From Saprospiraceae bacterium (GTDB lineage: Bacteria > Bacteroidota > Bacteroidia > Chitinophagales > Saprospiraceae): DNA of 6,193 nucleotides. Within the stretch, counting starts at the first letter, position 1; every line of letters starts with the position of its first letter. The stretch spans positions 1 through 6,193 of the forward strand of contig JAHDBO010000126.1 of the NCBI GenBank assembly GCA_020630355.1, in the 5' to 3' direction. Both the position numbers and the translations under genes were made by a program. Below the pieces are notes generated by a model. It was not told the DNA's origin, searched no databases, and saw only the letters and a list, made by a program, of their open reading frames with translations. Below, one piece after another: positions 1 through 6,041 of this stretch.

Positions 1-9
1 TTTCATAAA

Positions 10-27
10 CCTGCTTGCTCAGGCAGG
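10..27. repeat. GC-rich imperfect palindrome, copy 1 of an intergenic repeat
   Basis: CCTGC at 10-14 pairs with GCAGG at 23-27, and the stem can extend inward through a G-T pair. The stretch from 11 matches 2095-2114 with three mismatches over 20 bases, so it is one of two related GC-rich palindromes in otherwise AT-rich spacers. It lies beyond the etfA terminator, and no open frame around it looks like a protein. Function is unknown. It may be a dispersed intergenic repeat or part of a hairpin belonging to a gene left of the window. Confidence 0.5.
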
Positions 28-47
28 CTCGCTACACAAAATCATTT

Positions 48-67
48 AGAATAATGTCTATTATTCT
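48..67. repeat. AT-rich stem-loop next to the terminator
   Basis: AGAATAAT (48-55) and ATTATTCT (60-67) form a perfect 8-bp stem around the loop GTCT. It lies directly left of the strong terminator at 69-107. It has no GC-rich core and no clear T-tract, so I do not call it a second terminator. It might be an accessory hairpin that stabilises transcript ends. Confidence 0.35.
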
Positions 68-68
68 C

Positions 69-107
69 AAAAAAAAATCGTCGTTGCAGTGGCAACGACG
101 ATTTTTT
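69..107 (-). terminator. Bidirectional rho-independent terminator after etfA
   Basis: A perfect 16-bp inverted repeat (72-87 with 92-107) encloses a 4-base loop, AGTG. Its core is ATCGTCGTTGC paired with GCAACGACGAT. Read on the minus strand it is followed by nine T, and on the plus strand the right arm itself ends in six T. It begins 40 bp beyond the etfA stop, so it should end the etfB-etfA transcript. The symmetry means it could also stop a plus-strand transcript entering from the left. Confidence 0.9.
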
Positions 108-146
108 CAAAGTTTATGATTGTAAGGTATAAGCTTAACTACAATT

Positions 147-1109
147 CTATTGTGCTGCTTTGAACTTTTTGATGGATTCCGTCAATCTAGGAACGACATC
201 GAATAAATCACCAACAACACCATAATCCGCTGCCTTGAAGAAGGGGGCTTCTGGGTCTTTGTTGATAACCACGATTGTCTTGGAGCTATTGACTCCGGCC
301 AAGTGCTGAATCGCACCTGAGATACCAATAGCGAAGTATAGATTTGGGCGAATCGCTACACCAGTCTGACCGACGTGCTCATGGTGTGGTCTCCATCCCA
401 CATCTGCGACTGGGCGAGAGCAAGCCGTCGTTGCTGCCAATTCATCCGCTAATTCTTCGATGATGCCCCAGTTTTCAGGCCCTTTCATTCCACGTCCAGC
501 AGAAACGACCAACTCCGCTTCTGGAAGTGGGACTGTACCTTTCACGGTATCTACTTCTTTGACTGTGACCTTAGAAGCAGGAACCTCTACACTCATGCTT
601 TCTACCTCGACTGCTGCGCCTAATTCCTCGGGCGGAATACTATTTCCCATCACTGAAATCACCTTGTTCTCTGAAGCGATTTCATAAGTCGCAATTGCTT
701 TACCAGAGAAAACATTCTTTTTGACACGGAAAGCGCCATCGTTTGTAGGCAAAGCATTTACTCCAGCTACCGAACCAGCATCCATCCTCGCCGCCAAACG
801 TCCTACCACCGCTTTTCCTCTAGCATTATGACTCATGATGATTACATTAGCCCCTACATTCGACGCTACTTGCGCTATCACGCTTGTAGCCGCTTGACTA
901 TCGAAGCTATTCAAAGAAACATCTCCCACATTGATAACTTTGGAAGCTCCGTAAACGCCTAATAGCCCGGCGTCATTGGTATCACCGAGCGTCACCGCTA
1001 CACAATCCGTGCCCAACATATCTGCTACTTTGCGCCCATAAGTTACTGCTTCCTGCCCCGATTTCTTGATTTGTCCTTCTGGACTATCTACATACACTAA
1101 TACTGACAT
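147..1109 (-). CDS. etfA: Electron transfer flavoprotein subunit alpha
   Basis: This 320-aa protein is the FAD-binding subunit of the soluble ETF heterodimer, which takes electrons from acyl-CoA and related dehydrogenases and normally hands them to ETF:quinone oxidoreductase. Residues 1 to about 190 form the N-terminal nucleotide-binding-like domain. The C-terminal FAD domain shows VVSAGRGMKG (201-210), SRPVADVGW (231-239), HEHVGQTG (243-250), the family signature YFAIGISGAIQH (258-269), NKDPEAPFF (283-291) and ADYGVVGD (294-301). All the expected FAD-contact segments are present and the length is normal. There is no N-terminal ferredoxin domain. The start MSVLVYVDSPEG is typical of Bacteroidota homologues, and no Shine-Dalgarno sequence precedes it. 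It follows etfB after 106 bp, which is wide for an operon pair, and it may have its own promoter at 1164-1193. A strong terminator follows. The identification is secure. Which dehydrogenases feed it cannot be read from this window. Confidence 0.97.
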   Translation of the reverse strand: MSVLVYVDSPEGQIKKSGQEAVTYGRKVADMLGTDCVAVTLGDTNDAGLLGVYGASKVINVGDVSLNSFDSQAATSVIAQVASNVGANVIIMSHNARGKAVVGRLAARMDAGSVAGVNALPTNDGAFRVKKNVFSGKAIATYEIASENKVISVMGNSIPPEELGAAVEVESMSVEVPASKVTVKEVDTVKGTVPLPEAELVVSAGRGMKGPENWGIIEELADELAATTACSRPVADVGWRPHHEHVGQTGVAIRPNLYFAIGISGAIQHLAGVNSSKTIVVINKDPEAPFFKAADYGVVGDLFDVVPRLTESIKKFKAAQ

Positions 1110-1115
1110 AATCTT

Positions 1116-1134
1116 TTAATTGTTAATTGTTAAC
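1116..1134. repeat. 7-bp tandem repeat in the etfA leader
   Basis: TTAATTG occurs twice in tandem (1116-1122 and 1123-1129) and is followed by a partial third unit, TTAAC. The array lies 7 bp upstream of the etfA start codon, in the probable 5' untranslated region. It is short and AT-rich, so it may be simple slippage. Changes in copy number would alter leader length, but nothing shows that this matters. Confidence 0.4.
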
Positions 1135-1163
1135 TATTAATGGTCAACTTTTTTCATTTGAAA

Positions 1164-1193
1164 TAAACCTAGAAGTCAAGTTTACGCTACAAA
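1164..1193 (-). promoter_or_regulatory. Candidate internal promoter for etfA
   Basis: Reading the minus strand, TTTG (1190-1193) is followed after 18 bp by TAGGTTTA (1164-1171). This fits the Bacteroidota pattern of a -33 TTTG and a -7 TAnnTTTG, with one base off in the -7 box. Transcription would start near 1157, giving a leader of roughly 50 bases. It could let EtfA be made apart from the etfB transcript and would explain the wide 106-bp gap. It rests on motif match only. Confidence 0.4.
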
Positions 1194-1215
1194 CGAAAAT
1201 CAAACTAGAACTACT

Positions 1216-1956
1216 TTAAATAGCCTTTGCTTCTTCGTGCAGCAATCTGACTAGCTCGTCCATATTTTCTGGATCCACTAGCTTGACAGCAGACTTGGCT
1301 GGAGGTAAGTCATAAGCCACCGCAACAGCTCCTTCCAGTGTATCCACTGGTGCAACAACTTTCAATGGCTTGCGCTTCGCCATCATAATTCCTCTCATAT
1401 TCGGGATGCGTTGTTCTGCCATTCCTTTGGCAGCGCTCACTACGAATGGTGTGTCTAGTTCAATGATTTCTTTTCCACCTTCGATGTCCCTTGCCACCGT
1501 AGCCCTATTTCCTGCCACATCCAATTTGCTGGCATAAGAGATAAACGGCATGTCTAGGAACTCTGCCACCATACCTGGGATTTCAGAGCCATTGTAATCA
1601 ATGGTTTCTTTTCCACAGAATATAATGTCGTATCCTCCATCTTTTGCAAAGGCAGCAATTTGCTTGGCGACATACAAAGATGATTTGGGTTCACTGTCGA
1701 TTCTAGCAGCATCATCTGCTCCGATTGCCAAACCTTTTCGGATAACTTGGTCGTTAGCAGCAGGCCCAACATTCAGGATGGTAACCGTACCTCCGTTTGC
1801 TTCTTTCAACTCCAAGGCACGGACTAATGCATACCATTCATCATAAGGATTCATGATATATTGTACGCCAGCGGTGTCCAATGCCGAATTATCGGATGTG
1901 AACGCTATTTTTGTCGTCGTATCCGGTGTTTTACTAATACACACCAATAATTTCAT
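1216..1956 (-). CDS. etfB: Electron transfer flavoprotein subunit beta
   Basis: This 246-aa protein is the AMP-binding partner of EtfA. The heterodimer shuttles electrons from cytoplasmic flavin dehydrogenases, chiefly of fatty-acid and amino-acid oxidation, toward the quinone pool. The sequence opens with MKLLVCISKTPDTTTKI and has the conserved MNPYDEWYALVRALELKE block (35-52), the segment CGKETIDYNG (114-123) that starts the interface helix, and the family signature around RDIEGGKEIIELDTP (156-170). This is followed by SAAKGMAEQRIPNMRGIM (174-191), the loop family members use to recognise dehydrogenase partners. Length is normal and no expected block is missing. There is no Shine-Dalgarno sequence; the start lies behind an A/T-rich stretch. 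The gene precedes etfA, and the likely promoter is about 300 bp upstream with a MITE-like element in the leader. Nothing in the sequence points to a bifurcating variant. Confidence 0.97.
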   Translation of the reverse strand: MKLLVCISKTPDTTTKIAFTSDNSALDTAGVQYIMNPYDEWYALVRALELKEANGGTVTILNVGPAANDQVIRKGLAIGADDAARIDSEPKSSLYVAKQIAAFAKDGGYDIIFCGKETIDYNGSEIPGMVAEFLDMPFISYASKLDVAGNRATVARDIEGGKEIIELDTPFVVSAAKGMAEQRIPNMRGIMMAKRKPLKVVAPVDTLEGAVAVAYDLPPAKSAVKLVDPENMDELVRLLHEEAKAI

Positions 1957-1979
1957 ATCTAGAAATTTATTTGATTATT

Positions 1980-2170
1980 TATATTATTAATTCAAGTTGC
2001 GTAAAACGCAACAGAAGTGAGATGTCAGATATCAGAAGTGAGATTTTTGATTGAAAACGCCTCTTATATGGCTATTTCTTTAAATTCTGTCTTCCTGCCT
2101 GCGCAGGCAAGCTCTGTTCTGTAATCTGTCTTCTTTATTAAATTTTACGCAACTTAGATTTATTATTAAT
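1980..2170. mobile_element. Putative MITE-like element with terminal inverted repeats
   Basis: The 13-bp sequence AAGTTGCGTAAAA (1994-2006) recurs inverted at 2143-2155. Extended by TC at the outer ends and allowing one inserted base, the inverted ends bound an element of about 167 bp (1992-2158). On both sides lies a direct repeat ending TATTATTAAT: 1980-1991 and 2159-2170 match at 11 of 12 bases, resembling a target-site duplication. Inside are two direct copies of CAGAAGTGAGAT (2012-2023, 2033-2044), two of TCTGTCTTC (2086-2094, 2125-2133), and a GC-rich palindrome. The left end also folds locally (GTTGCG 1996-2001 with CGCAAC 2007-2012). There is no open frame of note, so movement would need a transposase in trans. 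The flanking repeat is AT-rich and could be chance. The element sits between the likely etfB promoter and the etfB start. Confidence 0.5.
2095..2114. repeat. GC-rich palindrome, copy 2 of the intergenic repeat
   Basis: TGCCTGCGCAGGCA (2096-2109) is a perfect 14-bp palindrome. With its flanks it matches the stretch starting at 11 with three mismatches over 20 bases. It lies within the MITE-like element, yet copy 1 has no matching inverted ends around it. The palindrome may therefore be a separate short repeat or a conserved core shared by several element types. Confidence 0.55.
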
Positions 2171-2219
2171 CCTATTGGAAAACGCTCGAAAATAAAACCT
2201 AATCAAGTATTGACCAAAT

Positions 2220-2238
2220 AAAAGTGGGATACACTTTT
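2220..2238. promoter_or_regulatory. Stem-loop or operator-like dyad near the etfB transcription start
   Basis: AAAAGTG (2220-2226) and CACTTTT (2232-2238) form a perfect 7-bp dyad around GGATA. If the -7 box at 2250-2257 is real, the dyad lies just downstream of the etfB start point, where it could bind a repressor or fold at the 5' end of the mRNA. On the plus strand it runs into six T, but the stem is too AT-rich to call a terminator with confidence. Confidence 0.35.
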
Positions 2239-2249
2239 TTAAATTGGGA

Positions 2250-2279
2250 CAAATATACAATGTAAAGCGAAAATTCGCT
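2250..2279 (-). promoter_or_regulatory. Candidate etfB promoter with overlapping inverted repeat
   Basis: TATATTTG on the minus strand (2250-2257) is an exact match to the Bacteroidota -7 box TAnnTTTG. No good TTTG lies at the -33 position; the T-rich sequence there is weak. That position overlaps the perfect inverted repeat AGCGAA (2266-2271), AA, TTCGCT (2274-2279). The arrangement suits a promoter whose weak -33 region is covered by a regulator. The resulting etfB leader would be roughly 290 bases, of which about 180 are the MITE-like insertion and its duplicated target site. Confidence 0.45.
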
Positions 2280-2328
2280 AAAATTGTTTTTTAAAAAATA
2301 GTATTTTTCTTTTTTAGATTAAAAAAAT

Positions 2329-2658
2329 ATGGGAAATAGAAAGGCAATGTTATTGCAAATGTGGGAAAACGATTCTAAAGATGACTTTGTTTGTTTTGCC
2401 CTAGCAAAAGAATACGAAAAAGAGGATGATTTGGCGAAAGCCAAAAGCTATTATGAAATGCTCAAAAACAACAATCCCGAATATGTGGGTTTGTATTATC
2501 ATTTAGGAAAACTACTTGAAGCCCAAGAGCAGTTTTCGAGTGCTTTTTCTACCTATAAAGAAGGAATAGCCGTCGCCAAAAAGATTGGTGACCAACATGC
2601 TTTGAGTGAATTGGCTGCTGCCAAATTGGAGCTAGGAGATGAGGAGGATTTTGAATAA
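2329..2658 (+). CDS. Small tetratricopeptide-repeat protein, function unknown
   Basis: This 109-aa soluble, charged protein has no signal peptide and no membrane segment. Residues 19-52 form one TPR-like helix pair (alanine, tyrosine and proline at typical places: ALAKEYEKEDDLAKAKSYYE, then NNNP) and residues 53-86 a second (YYHLGKLLEAQEQFSSAF). A capping helix spans about 88-103, and the tail is acidic (GDEEDFE). The block YYHLGK followed by AVAKKIGDQHALSEL matches my recollection of a small TPR family widespread in Bacteroidota, for which I know no function. TPRs usually act as protein-binding scaffolds. The first ATG follows an A-rich leader typical of the phylum; an alternative ATG lies at 2347. 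The gene is divergent from etfB and shares its upstream region, and it ends 9 bp from the UbiA-family stop. I found no convincing promoter for it. Confidence 0.85.
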   Translation: MGNRKAMLLQMWENDSKDDFVCFALAKEYEKEDDLAKAKSYYEMLKNNNPEYVGLYYHLGKLLEAQEQFSSAFSTYKEGIAVAKKIGDQHALSELAAAKLELGDEEDFE

Positions 2659-2667
2659 ATCCTGTTT

Positions 2668-3549
2668 TCAAAACGCCTTGACTTCAAGTAAGCAACCAGA
2701 CCACCAGACATACGCCATGCTTACAAAAGCGATTGCGTTTGAACCAATACCGAAAAGCTGCATTTGAAAAAGGGTATATTTTTTCGTTCTGAATATTACA
2801 AACAAATCCAAGAGCAACCACAATAAACCTAAGCCTAACAGCATCGCAAAAATCAAATCCTGATAAACTAGAGCGAGGAGCAATACTTCCATCAGTACAA
2901 TGCCAATAATCAAGATTTTTGTTCCTTTCATTCCTAGGACGGTAGCCGTGGTCGCCCTTCCTGCTTTTCGGTCGGGTTCGATGTCCATGACCTCGCCCAT
3001 CAACTGTGACTGAATCGCAAACATCAGCAGATAGAAATAAGTCAAGTAGGGAATATCGGCCGTATCATTGACAAGCACACTAAAAGGCACAACCAATAAA
3101 TAACCAAATTGACAAACCAATTCTAGCGGAGGAATACTTCTCCATCCTTTTGAAGGGTGATTATACAGGGCTAAAACAAAGCCTAAACCAGCGAATAAAA
3201 AGAGCATTTCCCAGCCTTCTAGATAAATGAAGATGGGTAGGGTCAAAATTGCGGTCAAAATCATTCCTTTGGGCAGCTCTGCGAGCTGCTCCTTCGAGCC
3301 TTGTGCACCAAATAGAAAAGAGTCTTTCCTTGGATTGAGTTGATCCGTTTCATAGTCAACTATATCGTTCCAAGCATAGACAATGAAATTTAGGGGGAAA
3401 CTACAAAATGCTAAACCCAGCCAAAAAGTGCCCTCCACCCAAAACGCCTGCCCTCCTAATGGTAAAAAATACAACCAGTAAACTGGAAACCACAAACCGG
3501 GACGAGATACTTTGAGCCAAAAAAGGAGTTGGTTGAGGTAGTATCTCAT
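2668..3549 (-). CDS. UbiA-superfamily prenyltransferase (polytopic membrane protein)
   Basis: This 293-aa, strongly hydrophobic protein has about eight or nine membrane segments. UbiA enzymes move a prenyl or similar isoprenoid chain onto an acceptor inside the membrane, using two Asp-rich Mg-diphosphate sites. Both are present: NDIVDYETD at 61-69 (N61, D62, D65, D69), and DIEPDRKAGRATT at 189-201 (D189, D193, R194). The stretch DYETDQLNPRK after the first site resembles the lycopene-elongase and chlorophyll-synthase side of the family more than MenA or UbiA proper, but this is a judgement from memory. Terpenoid, carotenoid, quinone or hydrophobic-lipid roles all remain possible. No pathway gene adjoins it. 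Start MRYYLNQLLFWLKVSRPGLW is family-like and has no Shine-Dalgarno sequence. A weak promoter candidate (TATCTTTA at 3594-3601, minus strand, without a good -33 box) lies upstream. It is separated from the GH3 gene by a terminator. Confidence 0.88.
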   Translation of the reverse strand: MRYYLNQLLFWLKVSRPGLWFPVYWLYFLPLGGQAFWVEGTFWLGLAFCSFPLNFIVYAWNDIVDYETDQLNPRKDSFLFGAQGSKEQLAELPKGMILTAILTLPIFIYLEGWEMLFLFAGLGFVLALYNHPSKGWRSIPPLELVCQFGYLLVVPFSVLVNDTADIPYLTYFYLLMFAIQSQLMGEVMDIEPDRKAGRATTATVLGMKGTKILIIGIVLMEVLLLALVYQDLIFAMLLGLGLLWLLLDLFVIFRTKKYTLFQMQLFGIGSNAIAFVSMAYVWWSGCLLEVKAF

Positions 3550-3618
3550 TCTATCTAATTGCTATTTAAACTTGATTGAAAATGTTTCCAGAATAAAGAT
3601 AACTCAATAACAATATAG

Positions 3619-3653
3619 AAAAAAGCTGAACAGGATGATTCCTGCCCAGCTTT
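3619..3653 (-). terminator. Rho-independent terminator after the GH3 gene
   Basis: The outer stem AAAGCTG (3622-3628) pairs with CAGCTTT (3647-3653). After a 2-by-2 internal loop, the inner stem CAGGA (3631-3635) pairs with TCCTG (3640-3644) around the loop TGAT. On the minus strand the hairpin ends in six T (3619-3624, partly inside the stem). It begins about 35 bp past the GH3 stop and separates that gene from the UbiA-family gene. Confidence 0.85.
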
Positions 3654-3688
3654 CACAAATTATTACTACTCAACTATTTTTTGCAAAA

Positions 3689-5986
3689 TCAATCCAAGAC
3701 TATCGTCTTTACTAAGCGAAAAGAATCCCTCAACTCCGCTAACTGCACCTCAAACATTCCAGCTTCTGCTATCCACTTGTTGTCCTGTCCTACAAAACCT
3801 AAGTCTTTCGCTTTCACTTGGAAGCTAAGCGTTCGACTTTCCCCAGCTTGAAGCTCAATTTTTTGGAAGTCTCTTAATCGTTTGTGTGAAGGTGTGATAC
3901 TTGCCACTTTATCTGCAATAAAGAGTTGTACCACTTCTTTTCCAACTCGCTCACTCGTATTTTTTACTTTTACAGTAATATCCAAACTATCAGCCGCTTC
4001 AAGTGTATTGGATGAAAAGGACAAATCCGAATATTCAAAAGTAGAATAGCTCATTCCATGACCAAATTCATATAATGGCTTGAACCCACTATAAGCATAA
4101 TCTAGACTATATCTATCCGTCCATTTATGGTCGTAAGTCAGTAAATTATTGACGTATTTGGGGTAAGTGTAAGGCAATTTCCCACTAGGATTCACCTCGC
4201 CAAAAAGGATATCAGCAATAGCTATTCCGCCTTCGTTTCCTGGCAAGTATCCTTGTACAATCGCTTTCGGTAGTCCTTCAAAAGCAGTGATAATCCTAGG
4301 GCGACCCTCCAATAAAACGAGGACTACAGGAGTCCCCGTCTTATGGATTGCCTCAACCAATATTCTTTGTGCCTCAGGTATTCTGAGGTCATCTATATCT
4401 CCTGGTTTCTCGGTGTAAGATAATTCGCCCAAACAAACAATGGCTACATCCGCCCATTTTGCCGTAAGGGCAGCTTCCTTCACGTTTATGGTTTTATCGT
4501 AGCTACTACCTTCCACATATCTCACTTTAGTGGCTCCAACCTTATCTTTTATAGCTTGTAAAACTGTGGCTTTACCCTTTGTAAAATATTGCTCTTCGTC
4601 TCCTTGCCAAGTTCCTGTCCAACCGCCGTTCAAGGCACGCAAAGTATTCGCAGTCGGTCCGGCAACGAGTATTTTCCTATCCTTTTTTAAAGGCAATATA
4701 TTTTCCTTATTTTTCAATAAAGTAATTGATTCCTGTGCCGTTTTTAGACTAGCTTGACGGTGTTCTTCCGAAGCGAATTTTGGATATACCTCATCTTTGG
4801 GATAGGGATTATCAAAAAGCCCTAGCTCAAACTTGAGTTTCAATATTCGTCGGACTGACTCATCTATTCTAGCCATTGGAATGGCGCCTTCTTCTACTAA
4901 TTCTTTGAGTAAAATCGGAAATTCCGTATCCATTGGCACCATGCTCATATCAATACCAGCAAGGATCGCCATCTTTATCGCTTCCTTGTGTGTGCTAGCT
5001 ACTCGATGTCTCGAAACTAAGTATTTTATGTCTTCCCAATCTGTCAAAACCAGACCCTCAAAGCCCATCTGATGGCGCAATAAATCCGTAAGAATCTCTT
5101 TAGAAGCATGGACGGGTATCCCATTTAGCTCTCCAGAATTTATCATAATCGTTTTCGCACCTGCCTCTATCGCCTTTTGAAATGTAGGGACATGATATTC
5201 TTGCAGTTGTCGCATGGGAATATATGAAGCCGTCCTATCTTTCCCTGAGTGTGGCGTTCCATATCCTAGGAAATGCTTCATACAAGCAGCAATACTTTCT
5301 TTATCAGAAACATCTTCTCCTTGATAGCCCTTGACCGTTGCCGCTCCCATTTTTGCGGCAAGCAACACATCTTCCCCAAAGGTCTCCCACATTCGGGGCC
5401 ATCGGGGGTCTCTCCCCATATCCAAGACAGGTGAAAAGGTCCAAGGTATCCAAGAAGCACGGGTCTCGTAAGCAGTGATCCGCCCCATCTCGTAAGCCAA
5501 GTCAGGATTCCAAGTCGCCGCTAAACCTATTTGCTGGGGGAACAGTGTCGCATCAATCGTATAATTTGTACCATGAATAGCATCTATTCCATACAAAACA
5601 GGGATACCGCTCTTTTTTTCTTTAGTAGCTATGTCTTGTATACGCTTAATCACTTGATGCCAATATTCGAGCGTATACGCATGTCCTCCTACATTCAGGA
5701 TAGAACCTGCTTTTAAGTCTAGTAAAACGTGTTTTAACCTTTCTTCATCAAACTGATGAGGCTCTTCTAATTCGTATGGTTTTCCTACTGATAGGACATC
5801 AATAGAAAACTGTGTCATCTCCCCTACTTTATCTTCTAAAGTGAGGTCTTTTAGTATTGTTTCGATTGCTTGGTCAGAAGCACCTGAATCGTCTCGTCTT
5901 TCAGAACTAGGATGGTTAGAACAAGCCCCCAAACAAAATGCAACTAGACACAACAAAAAATCAAATATGTTTAGTCTAAGTTTCAT
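3689..5986 (-). CDS. Glycoside hydrolase family 3 beta-glucosidase, lipoprotein
   Basis: This 765-aa retaining exo-hydrolase is predicted to release glucose from the non-reducing ends of beta-gluco-oligosaccharides. The N-terminus is a lipoprotein signal peptide with lipobox LGAC, cysteine 22 being the lipid-bearing residue, so the enzyme is membrane-anchored in the periplasm or at the cell surface. The barrel domain (about 40-395) contains LYGIDAIHGTNY (131-142), FSPVLDMGRDPRWPRMWETF (184-203), KHF (237-239) and the nucleophile motif LTDWEDI with D316. The second domain (about 415-645) has ELSYTEKPGD (521-530), where E526 is the likely acid/base, and LPGNEGG (581-587). YEFGHGMSYSTF (639-650) leads into a C-terminal fibronectin-III-like domain (about 670-755). 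The barrel motifs resemble the BoGH3-type enzymes of Bacteroides glucan loci. The gene upstream ends like a GH16 glucanase, which favours laminarin or mixed-linkage glucan as substrate. Exact linkage specificity is not readable. The gene is intact and flanked by terminators. Confidence 0.96.
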   Translation of the reverse strand: MKLRLNIFDFLLCLVAFCLGACSNHPSSERRDDSGASDQAIETILKDLTLEDKVGEMTQFSIDVLSVGKPYELEEPHQFDEERLKHVLLDLKAGSILNVGGHAYTLEYWHQVIKRIQDIATKEKKSGIPVLYGIDAIHGTNYTIDATLFPQQIGLAATWNPDLAYEMGRITAYETRASWIPWTFSPVLDMGRDPRWPRMWETFGEDVLLAAKMGAATVKGYQGEDVSDKESIAACMKHFLGYGTPHSGKDRTASYIPMRQLQEYHVPTFQKAIEAGAKTIMINSGELNGIPVHASKEILTDLLRHQMGFEGLVLTDWEDIKYLVSRHRVASTHKEAIKMAILAGIDMSMVPMDTEFPILLKELVEEGAIPMARIDESVRRILKLKFELGLFDNPYPKDEVYPKFASEEHRQASLKTAQESITLLKNKENILPLKKDRKILVAGPTANTLRALNGGWTGTWQGDEEQYFTKGKATVLQAIKDKVGATKVRYVEGSSYDKTINVKEAALTAKWADVAIVCLGELSYTEKPGDIDDLRIPEAQRILVEAIHKTGTPVVLVLLEGRPRIITAFEGLPKAIVQGYLPGNEGGIAIADILFGEVNPSGKLPYTYPKYVNNLLTYDHKWTDRYSLDYAYSGFKPLYEFGHGMSYSTFEYSDLSFSSNTLEAADSLDITVKVKNTSERVGKEVVQLFIADKVASITPSHKRLRDFQKIELQAGESRTLSFQVKAKDLGFVGQDNKWIAEAGMFEVQLAELRDSFRLVKTIVLD

Positions 5987-6012
5987 TCGTTTCCCTTCGA
6001 GCGTTTCGCTTA

Positions 6013-6041
6013 AAAACTTATTTTATAAGACTTATAACAAA
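6013..6041 (-). promoter_or_regulatory. Candidate GH3 promoter with a dyad filling its spacer
   Basis: On the minus strand, TTTG (6038-6041) is followed after 17 bp by TAAGTTTT (6013-6020), one base off the Bacteroidota -7 consensus. Transcription would start close to 6007, leaving a leader of about 20 bases before the ATG at 5986. The spacer (6021-6037) contains the perfect dyad TTATAAG (6023-6029), A, CTTATAA (6031-6037), an operator-like site exactly between the two boxes. The -33 box overlaps the T-tract of the upstream terminator. Confidence 0.45.

Noticed and set aside
1..54. Open plus-strand frame entering from the left edge and stopping at 52-54
   Set aside because: The 17 codons run through the palindromic repeat and resemble no known protein end; intergenic sequence is more likely.
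460..687. Plus-strand open frame opposite etfA
   Set aside because: It is antisense to a well-conserved gene, has a low-complexity Ser/Thr composition and shows no family motif.
1554..1772. Minus-strand and plus-strand frames inside etfB
   Set aside because: They are alternate frames of a clearly conserved gene with no recognisable domain.
147..1956. Electron-bifurcating ETF (Fix-type or Bcd-linked)
   Set aside because: No ferredoxin domain, FixC/FixX or dehydrogenase partner is in the window, and the motifs fit ordinary ETF; nothing positive supports bifurcation.
2012..2044. Short direct repeats considered as a CRISPR array
   Set aside because: There are only two 12-bp copies with a 9-bp spacer, far below repeat and spacer sizes of CRISPR arrays, and no cas gene is present.
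2220..2240. The dyad followed by six T on the plus strand as a terminator
   Set aside because: The 7-bp stem is mostly A-T, and no plus-strand gene ends upstream of it, so a regulatory or leader role is more plausible.
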